DNA from: JSC-12 sp033764965
GTDB lineage: Bacteria; Cyanobacteriota; Cyanobacteriia; Leptolyngbyales; Leptolyngbyaceae
Reading direction: 5' to 3'
DNA: 64,000 nt
Assembly: GCA_033764965.1 (NCBI GenBank)
Contig: JANRIN010000137.1
Span: 49,546 to 113,545, forward strand
Under the pieces are notes generated by a model. It was not told the origin of the DNA, did no database searches, and saw only the letters and a program-made list of their open reading frames with translations. Below, piece by piece: positions 8,211 to 16,204 of the stretch (position 1 is its first letter; the number at the start of each line of letters is the position of its first letter). The translations under genes were made by a program, and so were the position numbers.

Positions 8211-8707
8211 AGATTCTTAAGTGATGTGTGAAGTTGCTTCCCAGCCCTAACAAGAAAATCTTTTGTTTCTATCTCAAATTCGTAACTCACGATTCCAGGA
8301 AGGAGTGGAACTGTGAATTTCAGTTTTGCCGCTGGTGCTATATTTGGGGAATCCAGTTTTTGATTCAAATATACTATTTGCCCCTCTAAATCAGGGTACT
8401 GCCTAACAGTTTGAGAGCCTTGAAGCCTTTCGGCAATCGAACGAACTTGCGCTAAGACAAAGCCAACTTCAGTGTCCGGAATTACTATAGCTTCTAAGTT
8501 TTGGCTAAGAATTTCAATATATTCAGCTTGGAATTTAAGAATATCTGGAATTAATTCCCGCTTAAGACGCTGTTTAAGCTCAAACTGATTGGGAGAACTC
8601 GACGTAATTTGGAGTTCCTTCTCAAAGGTAGCAAGCTTCTCGTATCCAATTTCTAAAAGCTCCTCTAAATGATTGAGCCGTTGCTTATCAAGATCCCTAA
8701 GACTCAT
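8201..8707 (-). CDS. Helical protein resembling an effector-associated domain, 168 aa
   Basis: The N-terminal 70 residues (QRLNHLEELLEIGYEKLATFEKELQ...FELKQRLKRELIPDILKFQAEYIEIL) have the charged two-helix look of effector-associated domains found in cyanobacterial conflict systems. The C-terminal part (KLKFTVPLLPGIVSYEFEIETKDFLVRAGKQL) is a distinct strand-helix segment. It is coupled by a 10-bp overlap to the membrane coiled-coil gene, and both are AT-rich. The resemblance is by eye only; the pair could be a two-gene stress or defence module. Confidence 0.5.
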   Translation of the reverse strand: MSLRDLDKQRLNHLEELLEIGYEKLATFEKELQITSSSPNQFELKQRLKRELIPDILKFQAEYIEILSQNLEAIVIPDTEVGFVLAQVRSIAERLQGSQTVRQYPDLEGQIVYLNQKLDSPNIAPAAKLKFTVPLLPGIVSYEFEIETKDFLVRAGKQLHTSLKNLWK

Positions 8708-8823
8708 TTAGCAATATCCTCCCCATTGTGACTGTAGGTGTTGAACTTATCAAATCCGAAGAACGATTTTCCTTGACAGCTAGCTTAACAACGGCATGGA
8801 TGCTTGGCAACATTGTCATCGGT

Positions 8824-9135
8824 TCATTGTTTAGTGAGCCAATAACTTCCTAACCTAGAAAGTTGTTGCCTACCATCCCTAGTTCGAGTGACAAAGTACG
8901 GCAGGGTGTGGCTGGCAGATAGACCGCTGGGTGGAATGGCATCGAGGCAGGTCGTGAGCATTGCCAATCCTCGATCAAAGCCAGCATCCCCAACTGTTAG
9001 AAAAGCAGTTTGCGGAATGTCGGCTGTAATATTGCCCGTTTCCAGGGTAGTGCGCCAGAGGGCGTATCTGCCTTGATACTCGTGGTCAAGCGTGATCAGG
9101 TCTGGGAGTAGCCAGCCGGGATGGAGTTCTGCCAT
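8824..9135 (-). CDS. hypothetical protein, 103 aa
   Basis: Starts MAELHPGWLLPDLITLDHEYQGRYALWRTTLETG and ends with FVTRTRDGRQQLSRLGSYWLTKQ. No family, signal or membrane segment is recognised. It lies alone between the AT-rich pair and a divergent plus-strand gene. The HIP1-poor but GC-balanced sequence suits the resident element. Confidence 0.45.
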   Translation of the reverse strand: MAELHPGWLLPDLITLDHEYQGRYALWRTTLETGNITADIPQTAFLTVGDAGFDRGLAMLTTCLDAIPPSGLSASHTLPYFVTRTRDGRQQLSRLGSYWLTKQ

Positions 9136-9244
9136 CGGAGGTGAGTGCGAAACGTCCGGGCAGTGACAACGGTAGTTGAGTCTCTACTGATCGGCAGAGC
9201 AAAAATCACCGAGTCAGCAGGTGTGCATTTTCAAAGGGAGCTTT

Positions 9245-9865
9245 ATGGTGCAAGGAAGGTACACGGGATGTACTGAGCCAGGAATTAAGAGAGAAGGAAT
9301 GGGTTCGGCAAGGATGAGCAAATCTGCAAACGATACGGGTGGAAGCAACCCACATGGCTACCGCTTTCTGGTACGTCCTCTGCCAGAGTTTGAGTGGATT
9401 ACAGAGTACCTCAAGCATCGACCAGAGTTCCGCTGTATGAGTGATGGTGTGGAGGCAGCATTGCGGTCTTGCTACCTGTGGCGATCGCTCCTTTGGCGAA
9501 CTCAAACTCAACCTGAGCCAGCGATGCGCGATCAATTAGAGCAAGAGTTGATTCGTGCCTACTACGGGTATCTGGGCGATCTGGCATTAATTGAGCGGGA
9601 GATGCAGAGGTTGGGCTTGCATGTTCCAGCACGGGTGAGGGATACCGCGTTGCCTGCCTCTCCTGAAGGTCGATCGATGACCGATCGTTCTGCCGATTCT
9701 GAGCCAATCGCTACTGAGGCGCGATCGCAAGACAGGAAAACGGCGATCGCGCAACAACCATTGATCGATCAGGGTTTACTATCTCAGTTTGGATCATTGG
9801 GCATCGGAGTGAACTTAATGCATTCCGATGAAACCAGGGAGGAAGATAAGGATGTAAGGGAATAA
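9245..9865 (+). CDS. hypothetical protein, about 206 aa
   Basis: One of few plus-strand genes in the left half. The ATG at 9245 follows AAAGGGAGCTTT, a good ribosome site; internal ATGs at 9299 and 9314 are alternatives. The middle (YRFLVRPLPEFEWITEYLKHRPEFRCMSDGVEAALRSCYLWRSLLW) looks structured. The C-terminal third is low-complexity with two HIP1-derived insertions. No domain is recognised. Confidence 0.55.
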   Translation: MVQGRYTGCTEPGIKREGMGSARMSKSANDTGGSNPHGYRFLVRPLPEFEWITEYLKHRPEFRCMSDGVEAALRSCYLWRSLLWRTQTQPEPAMRDQLEQELIRAYYGYLGDLALIEREMQRLGLHVPARVRDTALPASPEGRSMTDRSADSEPIATEARSQDRKTAIAQQPLIDQGLLSQFGSLGIGVNLMHSDETREEDKDVRE

Positions 9866-9906
9866 TCTGCCTGTTTTCACTGGCTTTTGAAGGCGTGGGT
9901 GGGAGG

Positions 9907-9939
9907 GAAAAAACTCAACCAGCTTCATGCCAGTTGAGT
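9907..9939 (-). terminator. Rho-independent terminator
   Basis: On the minus strand CTCAAC...GTTGAG pairs around a loop containing GGCATGAAGC and is followed by TTTTTT. It lies 32 bp after the stop of the gene at 9971-10348. A second stem, GCCCTG/CAGGGC, is just upstream. Confidence 0.65.
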
Positions 9940-9970
9940 TGCCCTGTGGGGTTACAGGGCAGTTAATGCA

Positions 9971-10348
9971 TCAGGCGACTTCAAAGTCGTAGTCGTCATC
10001 GGCTTGACGCTGATTCCGAGCTACGGCGGCTTTGTATGCCTTTTGCCGTTTGTAGAAATTTGCCAGTTGCTTCTGGCGTTCGGCTCTAACCGCTTCAACA
10101 GTGGTGAAGCCGAATTTCTCTGCTTCTGCCATCAGTTTATCCAGAGTCAGGTTGCCATACTGCCGTGCAAAGGCTGCCTTGAACTTCTGCCAGTCAAAAT
10201 CTTTGTCCTGGCTAGATGCTTTGATCTCAAGTGCCCGTCCGGTCAGTTCTTGCAGGGTATTGAAAACCATGCGAACTTGGACTTCACCGTTGAGGTGATT
10301 TGTGGCAGCATCAATCAGAGAGGGTTTCCGGGCATTGTTACGAGCCAT
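9971..10348 (-). CDS. hypothetical basic protein, 125 aa
   Basis: Begins MARNNARKPSLIDAATNHLNGE and continues with a helical Lys/Gln-rich region (ERQKQLANFYKRQKAYKAAVARNQRQ), then an acidic end DDDYDFEVA. The basic body with a short acidic tail echoes several other proteins of this element and could suit a DNA-binding accessory, but no domain is recognised. A terminator follows it, and a 323-bp palindrome-rich gap precedes it. Confidence 0.5.
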   Translation of the reverse strand: MARNNARKPSLIDAATNHLNGEVQVRMVFNTLQELTGRALEIKASSQDKDFDWQKFKAAFARQYGNLTLDKLMAEAEKFGFTTVEAVRAERQKQLANFYKRQKAYKAAVARNQRQADDDYDFEVA

Positions 10349-10671
10349 GTTAGTCTCCTTGTTCTTTCAGGGTTACTGGCATCTTCGTAGACGCTCACAT
10401 AGGATGCTGCGAGTCGCAGCGCGGTTAGGTTACAACCAATTGAATGGTTGTGTCTAACTCACCCCCAATGCTGCGCTAGCAGCTTGATTAAGACTGGCAA
10501 GCCCTTAAAGGATTGCTTTAGATGGTTGATTCTCTCTAGACAACATTCCAGAAATAACCCTGCGCCATCATTTTCCTGAGAAGTCTCTAGCTATGTCTTT
10601 CATGGTTCCCCATAGACACAGCTAGTCAGCAGCGATAAATATTGCTTCTTTAGATAAAATCATGATGAAAA
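10349..10671. promoter_or_regulatory. Gene-free stretch with three inverted repeats
   Basis: No gene is seen. Inverted repeats are at 10406-10420 (GCTGCGAGTCGCAGC, 7-bp arms), 10432-10451 (ACAACCA/TGGTTGT, 6-nt spacer) and 10587-10625 (CTAGCTATGTC against GACACAGCTAG, 10 of 11 paired). They could be operators for the flanking genes or recombination sites. There is no T-run to suggest terminators. Confidence 0.4.
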
Positions 10672-10974
10672 CTACACCTCATCATCCTTAAAAAGAGCCT
10701 CTATATCCCTGGCTCCGTTCAGGACACGGACAACATCAACCCCATCATTAAGAGGGCTGTAGAAAATCAGGTAGTTGCCATAAGGAAAGCTTCGCAGTCC
10801 CGATAGTAACTGATCGCGGCGACGACCCATGCCCGGGCTGGCTGCTAGCTTCTCCATTTGCCCATAGAGCTTGCTGATAAACAAGATCGCACGGTCAAGG
10901 CTGTCCTCGGCGATGTAGTCGAAAATATCATCCAGGTCTGCCACTGCCTGCGGTCTAACAACAAGTCTGCCCAT
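10672..10974 (-). CDS. parE: ParE/RelE-family toxin
   Basis: 100 aa from the ATG at 10974; a longer upstream frame would overlap the antitoxin and is rejected. The fold signature is clear: MGRLVVRPQAVADLDDIFDYIAEDS, then MGRRRDQLLSGLRSFPYGNYLIFYSPLNDGVDVVRVLNGARD. ParE-type toxins poison gyrase or, for RelE relatives, cut mRNA. It follows the antitoxin by 10 bp, the usual ParD-ParE order. The probable role is plasmid maintenance. Confidence 0.85.
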   Translation of the reverse strand: MGRLVVRPQAVADLDDIFDYIAEDSLDRAILFISKLYGQMEKLAASPGMGRRRDQLLSGLRSFPYGNYLIFYSPLNDGVDVVRVLNGARDIEALFKDDEV

Positions 10975-10984
10975 ACTAAAAAAC

Positions 10985-11248
10985 CTAGTTGCTGGCTTTG
11001 CTGCGCTGTGCATGGCGTTTTCTTCCACGCTCAACCACATCCTCAATATCGAGGGGCTGAGGTTCCCCACTATTAATGCCCACCTGTATTTGCTGCCGCA
11101 ATTCGTTGAGGCGAATTTCCCGTAAGGCATCCTGATCTTTTAGCAGGCGTAACCCTTCACGGATGACCTCACTGGCAGAGTGGTATAAACCGCTTGCCAC
11201 CTTGTCATTGATATACTTCTCCAGTTCTGGCGTTAGTGAAACATTCAC
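10985..11248 (-). CDS. parD: ParD-like antitoxin
   Basis: About 87 aa. The GTG at 11248 gives VNVSLTPELEKYINDKVASGLYHSASEVIREGLRLL, matching the usual ParD N-terminus (MNVSLTPEL...) with a ribbon-helix-helix DNA-binding domain, and follows GGAGAG. An ATG 24 nt further upstream is the alternative. The C-terminal tail should wrap the toxin. The pair is probably autoregulated. Confidence 0.83.
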   Translation of the reverse strand: MNVSLTPELEKYINDKVASGLYHSASEVIREGLRLLKDQDALREIRLNELRQQIQVGINSGEPQPLDIEDVVERGRKRHAQRSKASN

Positions 11249-11438
11249 GGGTCGTCTCTCCCAGCAATTCATCTACTACCGTTGTACTCTCAACAACCAG
11301 AAATAGCAATTTTCGTTATTAGACTCACCCCGTAATGCATTTTTGCGTAAGCGACAGGGTCGTTGAAGGCAATCGATCGCGTTACCAAGATTTGTGCTGA
11401 TATCGCCCAACATTACCAACCGGACGTAGAGCCAAATG

Positions 11439-12461
11439 CTATTTCGCCAGACTGTCCTGCGGCGGCTTTACCCAAAGCACACAGAACCCAGATTTCGCCT
11501 GTCGAGTCCCCAGTTTCAGCGTCATACCCAACTTCCGCGCCTGTTGTTCACAGGCAAACTGTCCTCGCCAATCGCGATCCAGCAAATCTTTGTTCCATTG
11601 CGTTAAATTCTGAGCCAGCTTGCCCTCTGGGCTGGCTGCCCATTGCAACCGATTCGCTTGCTCCAGCGTCAGTTGTCGTTTACCCTGCGGATCTAGCCGT
11701 GTCGGATCAAGCTGATTCTGCTGTTGCTGCGCGATCGCCCAACCGACACCACCCCCGATCGCGGCGGCGGCTACTAGCAGCGTTCCCGCCAGAATCGTTG
11801 AGGCTGCACTCAACTGGTGCATGAACTGGTCAATCGCCGTCTTGCGGAGTAATGTGTGAACCGAGTGCGCGATCGCAGTTTGTTGTGCTTTGACGGCGGT
11901 TTGCTCGTATTGTTTTAATCCCTCACGATACTGAGCGATCGCCCCATACAGGTCTGCCTGCCACTGTTCAAACATCGCCTTCAATTCGGCTGGACTATCT
12001 TTGAGCAACACTTGCAGTCGTCCCGTCGCTGTCATCAATGTAAAGGCTGGATCATCCGAATCCAGGTCATACTCACTGATCAACTCCCAGACTTTGGCTT
12101 TCACCGATTCTGGTTCTTCCTTCAGCAATCGTGCCAACGCATTATGAGTAGAAGGCGAAACCTGCTTGCGAGACGCAGTTTTAGCCTCGTGTTGAGCCAA
12201 GAGTGGTATGGCAATGGATTGACTTACGCCAGTCGCGATCGTCGAAATCGGTCGAGCGGAGGCGTTGACAGAAGTATTTTTTGGTGGTTCCTTTGCAGGC
12301 GTAATCGTCTCCTCTAACAAGTCTTCGTCGAATTCATCCTCCAGATCCCAGGCATCTAACTCATTCTCATCCTGCAACAGCATATCCAATCCTTCATCCT
12401 CATGATTTCGGGTTGAAGAGTGAGACATTGTGCGAGCTTTAGCATCCATGTTATTTCCCAT
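11439..12461 (-). CDS. Acidic membrane protein of the partition block, hypothetical
   Basis: 340 aa. The N-terminus is highly acidic (residues about 25-55: DENELDAWDLEDEFDEDLLEE). A middle helical segment and one membrane helix follow (ILAGTLLVAAAAIGGGVGWAIA, about 235-257), with a C-terminal domain ending KSGFCVLWVKPPQDSLAK. No family is recognised. It follows the ParA-like ATPase by 20 bp and the actin-like ATPase beyond that, so it may anchor or regulate the partition or transfer apparatus; that role is inference from order. Confidence 0.6.
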   Translation of the reverse strand: MGNNMDAKARTMSHSSTRNHEDEGLDMLLQDENELDAWDLEDEFDEDLLEETITPAKEPPKNTSVNASARPISTIATGVSQSIAIPLLAQHEAKTASRKQVSPSTHNALARLLKEEPESVKAKVWELISEYDLDSDDPAFTLMTATGRLQVLLKDSPAELKAMFEQWQADLYGAIAQYREGLKQYEQTAVKAQQTAIAHSVHTLLRKTAIDQFMHQLSAASTILAGTLLVAAAAIGGGVGWAIAQQQQNQLDPTRLDPQGKRQLTLEQANRLQWAASPEGKLAQNLTQWNKDLLDRDWRGQFACEQQARKLGMTLKLGTRQAKSGFCVLWVKPPQDSLAK

Positions 12462-12481
12462 TCCACTGAAGCAACTAATGA

Positions 12482-13372
12482 CTAATTAGAAGGTTTCACT
12501 TGAGCCACTTTTTCAGATGTCTTTTCAAGTCCTTTATTACTGCTGTGACCACTCAGTTTATTAGTCTTTAGTAATCCCTTCGCCTTTGCCTCATTCACTG
12601 TTAACGTAGCACTCCACAATCCTAATCGCTCCAATTCCTGACTCGTTTTCTTGAGAAAGGTGACAATCCGTTGTTGCTCTAATCGTTCAAATCCTATGGC
12701 TGAATTCGGCATTACGACTTCCAACTCTTTTGGCGACTTCAGTGCCATTGCAAACGACCAACCTGACTGATAAAACTTGTTACGCTCGTAGGGCGGAAAC
12801 TTGGGAAACCGCATCTCTAGGAGCATACCCGCCCCAATAGCAGCCTGAAGCTCTGCATCCGTCTCCAGCATTTGAGCCTGGTTTTGCCACTGCAAATCGG
12901 TTCCCAAAAACTCATTCCTGACTATGACATGCAACATGCGATTGGGATTTCCAGCATAGGTTGCTAAGGATTGTTTGAGTAGGGTCAGACTTTGCGCGGT
13001 GGGGTCACACAAAAACCATTTGATGAAGCGCACGAGTTGTCCGTCTTCCAATGGCATCTCCAGCAATGCATCTCGCTCCAACCAGTTTGCAACAAGTTCA
13101 TGGGCACCACCCGGTAAGTTGACCAGCACTGACTTAGCTTGCTCCACAGACTGCCAGACAGCATCCAATGCCTGATATTCAATCTCGCTCAGAACGGCGG
13201 CGATCGCGTCGGGATAGTGGCGTTTGACGTTGTAAGTCGTGCGATCGACATCAATCAGTTGCACGTAGTAGCCCTTAACCTCGCAGTAATGCGCCATAGC
13301 CAAGGTGAACAGGGATTTGCCCTTACCACCCGCACCGCTATCGACTAGATGAATCGTTGGAGATTGAGTCAT
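12482..13372 (-). CDS. ParA/MinD-type P-loop ATPase
   Basis: 296 aa. The N-terminus IHLVDSGAGGKGKSLFTLAMAHY holds a deviant Walker A (GAGGKGKS, residues 13-20) of the ParA/MinD/TraL kind. YYVQLIDVDRTTYNVKRHYP follows as the switch/Walker A' region. Later segments diverge from classical ParA and no helix-turn-helix is seen. It lies between an actin-like ATPase and an acidic membrane protein, all on one strand. Either partition or a mobilization (MobD/TraL-like) function would fit. Confidence 0.72.
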   Translation of the reverse strand: MTQSPTIHLVDSGAGGKGKSLFTLAMAHYCEVKGYYVQLIDVDRTTYNVKRHYPDAIAAVLSEIEYQALDAVWQSVEQAKSVLVNLPGGAHELVANWLERDALLEMPLEDGQLVRFIKWFLCDPTAQSLTLLKQSLATYAGNPNRMLHVIVRNEFLGTDLQWQNQAQMLETDAELQAAIGAGMLLEMRFPKFPPYERNKFYQSGWSFAMALKSPKELEVVMPNSAIGFERLEQQRIVTFLKKTSQELERLGLWSATLTVNEAKAKGLLKTNKLSGHSSNKGLEKTSEKVAQVKPSN

Positions 13373-13419
13373 GAACGAGTCCTTTGTGTGTTCAAGAAAA
13401 TGATCACTAAAATTTCGGG

Positions 13420-14541
13420 CTAACCCACTTTTTGGGTTGCCTCCAGTGCTGCCTTCTGTGCCTGAAACATCATCCAGACATCAACCAGACGATGCTTCAT
13501 ACTGATCGGGATGTCAGCTTGAGGCACTTCGACCTCGGCATGGAAAGAGCAGGTTTGCCAGCGGAAATGGGACAGCAGATGAGAGCGCAACAGATCCGCA
13601 CTGCCTCCAGCAAAAATCACCTCATCCACTCCCGGCGGCAACACTTCATCGATCCAGGACAGCAGAGTTTGACTGTAATCCTGGATCGCTTGAGTCGTGA
13701 CTGCGCCCAAATGCTTGATTTCGTCCGTGCGATCGGGTTCCTGTCGCGCCCGGACAATTGGGACAAAGGCGGCGAGGCTGTCAGATTGGAGGTACTGCAC
13801 GATCGCGGCTAGCAGCCGCTCATGGGTCTGCCCACTACTGTGACTCAGAACGTGCTCAACTGCCTGCACAAAGCCAAGTGTGCAGGTACGAGCCGTTACC
13901 AGATTGCCCTGATTAAACACCAGGACACTGGCATTGCGATACCCCAGCATGACCACCGCAGTGGTAGTGGTCGAGAAGTTGGGCGACCTCTGAGCGTGGG
14001 CAAGGACGACTCCACTGCCTTCAACCGCACAGGCAAACGAATCTACCTGCACATGCAACAGTCCGGTAGGGGTTTCAAACTGATGTAGTGCCTGGGTCAA
14101 CTTCTGCTGAAATCGATGGCGGTCTTCATATTCCCCTGCGGGTAACAGGCAGGCGAGGGACACTCGAAAAGTGGCAGGCAGGGCAAGCTGCTGCTCAATG
14201 ATCCACAAAGTTGCCAGGGTTTTGTACACTGCCCGTTCATACTTCAGTTGCGTCAGTCCGGCATGAGCATGAAACCGTTGCGCGAAGTTGCCCACTGCCC
14301 AATAATCGGCTTCACCCGGTACTCCCACCCAGACCCGATGCTCCGGCGATGATTGCAAGCTACCCAGAGAGTGAGCCGTTGCCCCAGCGATCGCCGGGGC
14401 TGAGACTTGCGCTACCTCCGGTGGCATTGTCAATAGATGCACCGATGAAGTTGGGGCGAAGCGTGCTTGATAAAACACTTTGGTCGCCGATCCGCCAAAG
14501 TCGATCGCGAGCAAAATCGCTTTTGTTCTAGTTCGTGTCAT
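13420..14541 (-). CDS. Actin-like ATPase (ParM/StbA family)
   Basis: 373 aa. The actin signatures are in order: phosphate-1 AILLAIDFGGSATKVFY (D14), phosphate-2 TTAVVMLGYRNASVLVF, and the adenosine loop DEVIFAGGSADLLRSHL near residue 315. The sequence resembles the ParM/ALP group of plasmid-segregating filaments rather than MreB. Filament growth would push plasmid copies apart with a DNA adaptor. No ParR is obvious; the ATPase just downstream or the protein at 14728 are candidates. Confidence 0.8.
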   Translation of the reverse strand: MTRTRTKAILLAIDFGGSATKVFYQARFAPTSSVHLLTMPPEVAQVSAPAIAGATAHSLGSLQSSPEHRVWVGVPGEADYWAVGNFAQRFHAHAGLTQLKYERAVYKTLATLWIIEQQLALPATFRVSLACLLPAGEYEDRHRFQQKLTQALHQFETPTGLLHVQVDSFACAVEGSGVVLAHAQRSPNFSTTTTAVVMLGYRNASVLVFNQGNLVTARTCTLGFVQAVEHVLSHSSGQTHERLLAAIVQYLQSDSLAAFVPIVRARQEPDRTDEIKHLGAVTTQAIQDYSQTLLSWIDEVLPPGVDEVIFAGGSADLLRSHLLSHFRWQTCSFHAEVEVPQADIPISMKHRLVDVWMMFQAQKAALEATQKVG

Positions 14542-14650
14542 AGACAGAGCAAGGAGATCACAGCTTTAGCGTAGAGGCTGCGATCACTCCCGTCCTCTGC
14601 TGATCTGGCTAAAATCACTCCCCCAATTAGGAGACGTTTGATTAAGCGTT

Positions 14651-14694
14651 AAAAAAACTCCCAATCGCAAAGGATTAGCTCTGCGACCGGGAGT
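14651..14694 (-). terminator. Rho-independent terminator
   Basis: On the minus strand ACTCCC...GGGAGT closes a long stem extended by GGTCGCAGAG/CTTTGCGATT, then TTTTTTT. It follows the stop of the acidic-tailed gene at 14728, separating it from the actin-like gene. Confidence 0.7.
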
Positions 14695-14727
14695 TGCTGT
14701 AAGAAATGGTTAGGCGACTGAAGCAAG

Positions 14728-15357
14728 CTACTCGTCTTCGTCCTCATCGAGGTTAAAGCTGTCGTCATCGCTTTCCTCGTCGCCTGTGGCATCGTCACCC
14801 TGATTGATTAATTCATCGAGAAGTTCGTCATCTTCGTCTTTGGCAGGGCTGGGCGATCGACGAGTGCCATTACGTCCTCGTCCGCCATTTCCCGTTTCCA
14901 GGCTCATGTCCTCGTCCTCATCGTCATCTGCTGACTGAGCATTGTAGGACTGCAACCGCTCTTTGTTGAGCCGCAACAAGTCTTTGATGCCTTGCTTGGA
15001 ATCGGTATCCACTTCAGCCGAGAACTCAGCCGCGATCGCTGCCATTGTCATCACGTCATAAGTTGGAGCTTCAGCCGTACCAAACAGTTTCTCAAACAGT
15101 TTGTTGAGCTTCTGGCGGTCTGCTGACTTACCTGCTTTGCGGATGCCTGCCGCGACTCCCCCAGTGATCAGGTTTCGCAGTTCGTAGTAAACCGCCTCTC
15201 GCACCCGTTGGCTGCGGGTTTTGAGCGTCACACCATACTTCTGATTCACGACGTTTCGCAATGACCGCGCCAACTCTTTGGGGTCAGCCGCAGGCTTTTT
15301 GGCAGGGGTCGTCGGAGGGGTTGCAGTTCGGGTTGTACCATTGGTTCGAGTTGCCAT
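14728..15357 (-). CDS. Basic protein with long acidic C-terminal tail, hypothetical
   Basis: 209 aa in three parts. There is a Thr/Pro/Ala/Lys-rich start (about 1-27), a helical middle (KELARSLRNVVNQKYGVTLKTRSQRVREAVYYELRNLI...) and a Gly/Arg linker leading to an acidic tail (SDDDSFNLDEDEDE). Acidic tails of this style also end the beta clamp and the DUF5895-like protein of this window. The layout recalls ssDNA-binding or nucleoid proteins, but no domain is recognised. It is bounded by a terminator downstream. Confidence 0.6.
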   Translation of the reverse strand: MATRTNGTTRTATPPTTPAKKPAADPKELARSLRNVVNQKYGVTLKTRSQRVREAVYYELRNLITGGVAAGIRKAGKSADRQKLNKLFEKLFGTAEAPTYDVMTMAAIAAEFSAEVDTDSKQGIKDLLRLNKERLQSYNAQSADDDEDEDMSLETGNGGRGRNGTRRSPSPAKDEDDELLDELINQGDDATGDEESDDDSFNLDEDEDE

Positions 15358-15559
15358 TGGGATTATCTCCTAATCGATGGGTTACTTGTGCCTGGGTTAT
15401 TTCAGACACATCACTCCCGCTGCCGCCCGTGGCGGCGAGTTACCCCTTCATCCACTTACTTTTAATGCTTTGATTGCCTAAAAACCTTAAACAACGCTGG
15501 ATGTGCCACGTTCGAGGCAAATTACAATAGCGTCAAGCATAGTAATAATTTTCTTCAAT

Positions 15560-15820
15560 ATGAAAACGATCGAGACAACAGTAACTGTCAATCCTGATGG
15601 AACGATGACGCTCCAAGTTCCGCCTGACATTGCGCCTGGAAACCATCGTGTTGTACTGGTAATTGACGAACATATTGCGTCGATGCCCATCAACCAGACA
15701 GAGATTGATGCTGCCCTAATGGAAATGGCAGCTGATTCGGAGTACCAAACTGAGGCGTTACAACTTGAAGCAGAATTTGCTACCGCCCAGTGGGAAGCCC
15801 TACAGCAAACGGAATCGTAG
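15560..15820 (+). CDS. MazE-like antitoxin
   Basis: 86 aa from the ATG at 15560. METTVTV-like N-terminal strand (KTIETTVTVNPDGTMTLQVPPDIAPGNHRVVLVIDE) suits a small beta-domain; the remainder is an acidic helix suited to binding a toxin. It sits 2 bp ahead of a mazF-type frame. The identification leans on that context. Confidence 0.6.
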   Translation: MKTIETTVTVNPDGTMTLQVPPDIAPGNHRVVLVIDEHIASMPINQTEIDAALMEMAADSEYQTEALQLEAEFATAQWEALQQTES

Positions 15821-15822
15821 CC

Positions 15823-16185
15823 ATGAAACGAGGAGACGTTTTCATGGCACGGCTCGACCCTACTGAGGGATCTGAGCAAGCCAGAACTCGTTCTGTCATT
15901 ATTGTAAGCTGAGACGCTCTCAATAACAGCAGTCCAGTCGTGCTGGCAGTTCCATGCACAACCTATCGGACTGGTAAGAGAGTATATCCAACCCAGGTGC
16001 TGATTCAAGCTCCTGATGGAGGTTTAGCTCGTGATTCAGTTGCGTTAGGGGAGCAAGTTCGTGTCTTAGCAAAAACCAGGTTATTTGAGCTTTGCGGAGA
16101 ATTATCGCAGACTGCTCTAGTTGAACTCAATCAGGCGTTGTTGATAGCCCTGGATTTAGTCGTTCTATCGAACGAAGAGCCATAA
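15823..16185 (+). pseudogene. mazF: MazF/PemK-type toxin with in-frame stop codon
   Basis: From the ATG at 15823 the frame reads KRGDVFMARLDPTEGSEQARTRSVIIVS, then TGA at 15910-15912, then DALNNSSPVVLAVPCTT and on to VALGEQVRVLAKTRLFELCGELS without any frame change. In MazF the position after S is normally an arginine, so one CGA to TGA change explains the break. The rest still matches the family end to end, so the inactivation looks recent. Alternatives are a sequencing error or low-level readthrough. Confidence 0.78.
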
Positions 16186-16204
16186 ACTAACCCAGATTAT
16201 GACA

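Noticed and set aside
9357..9364. Plus-strand GCTACCGC copy
   Set aside because: It is inside coding sequence (Gly-Tyr-Arg codons), as are the copies near 15778 and 25855. Their number fits chance, so I do not count them with the seven intergenic sites.
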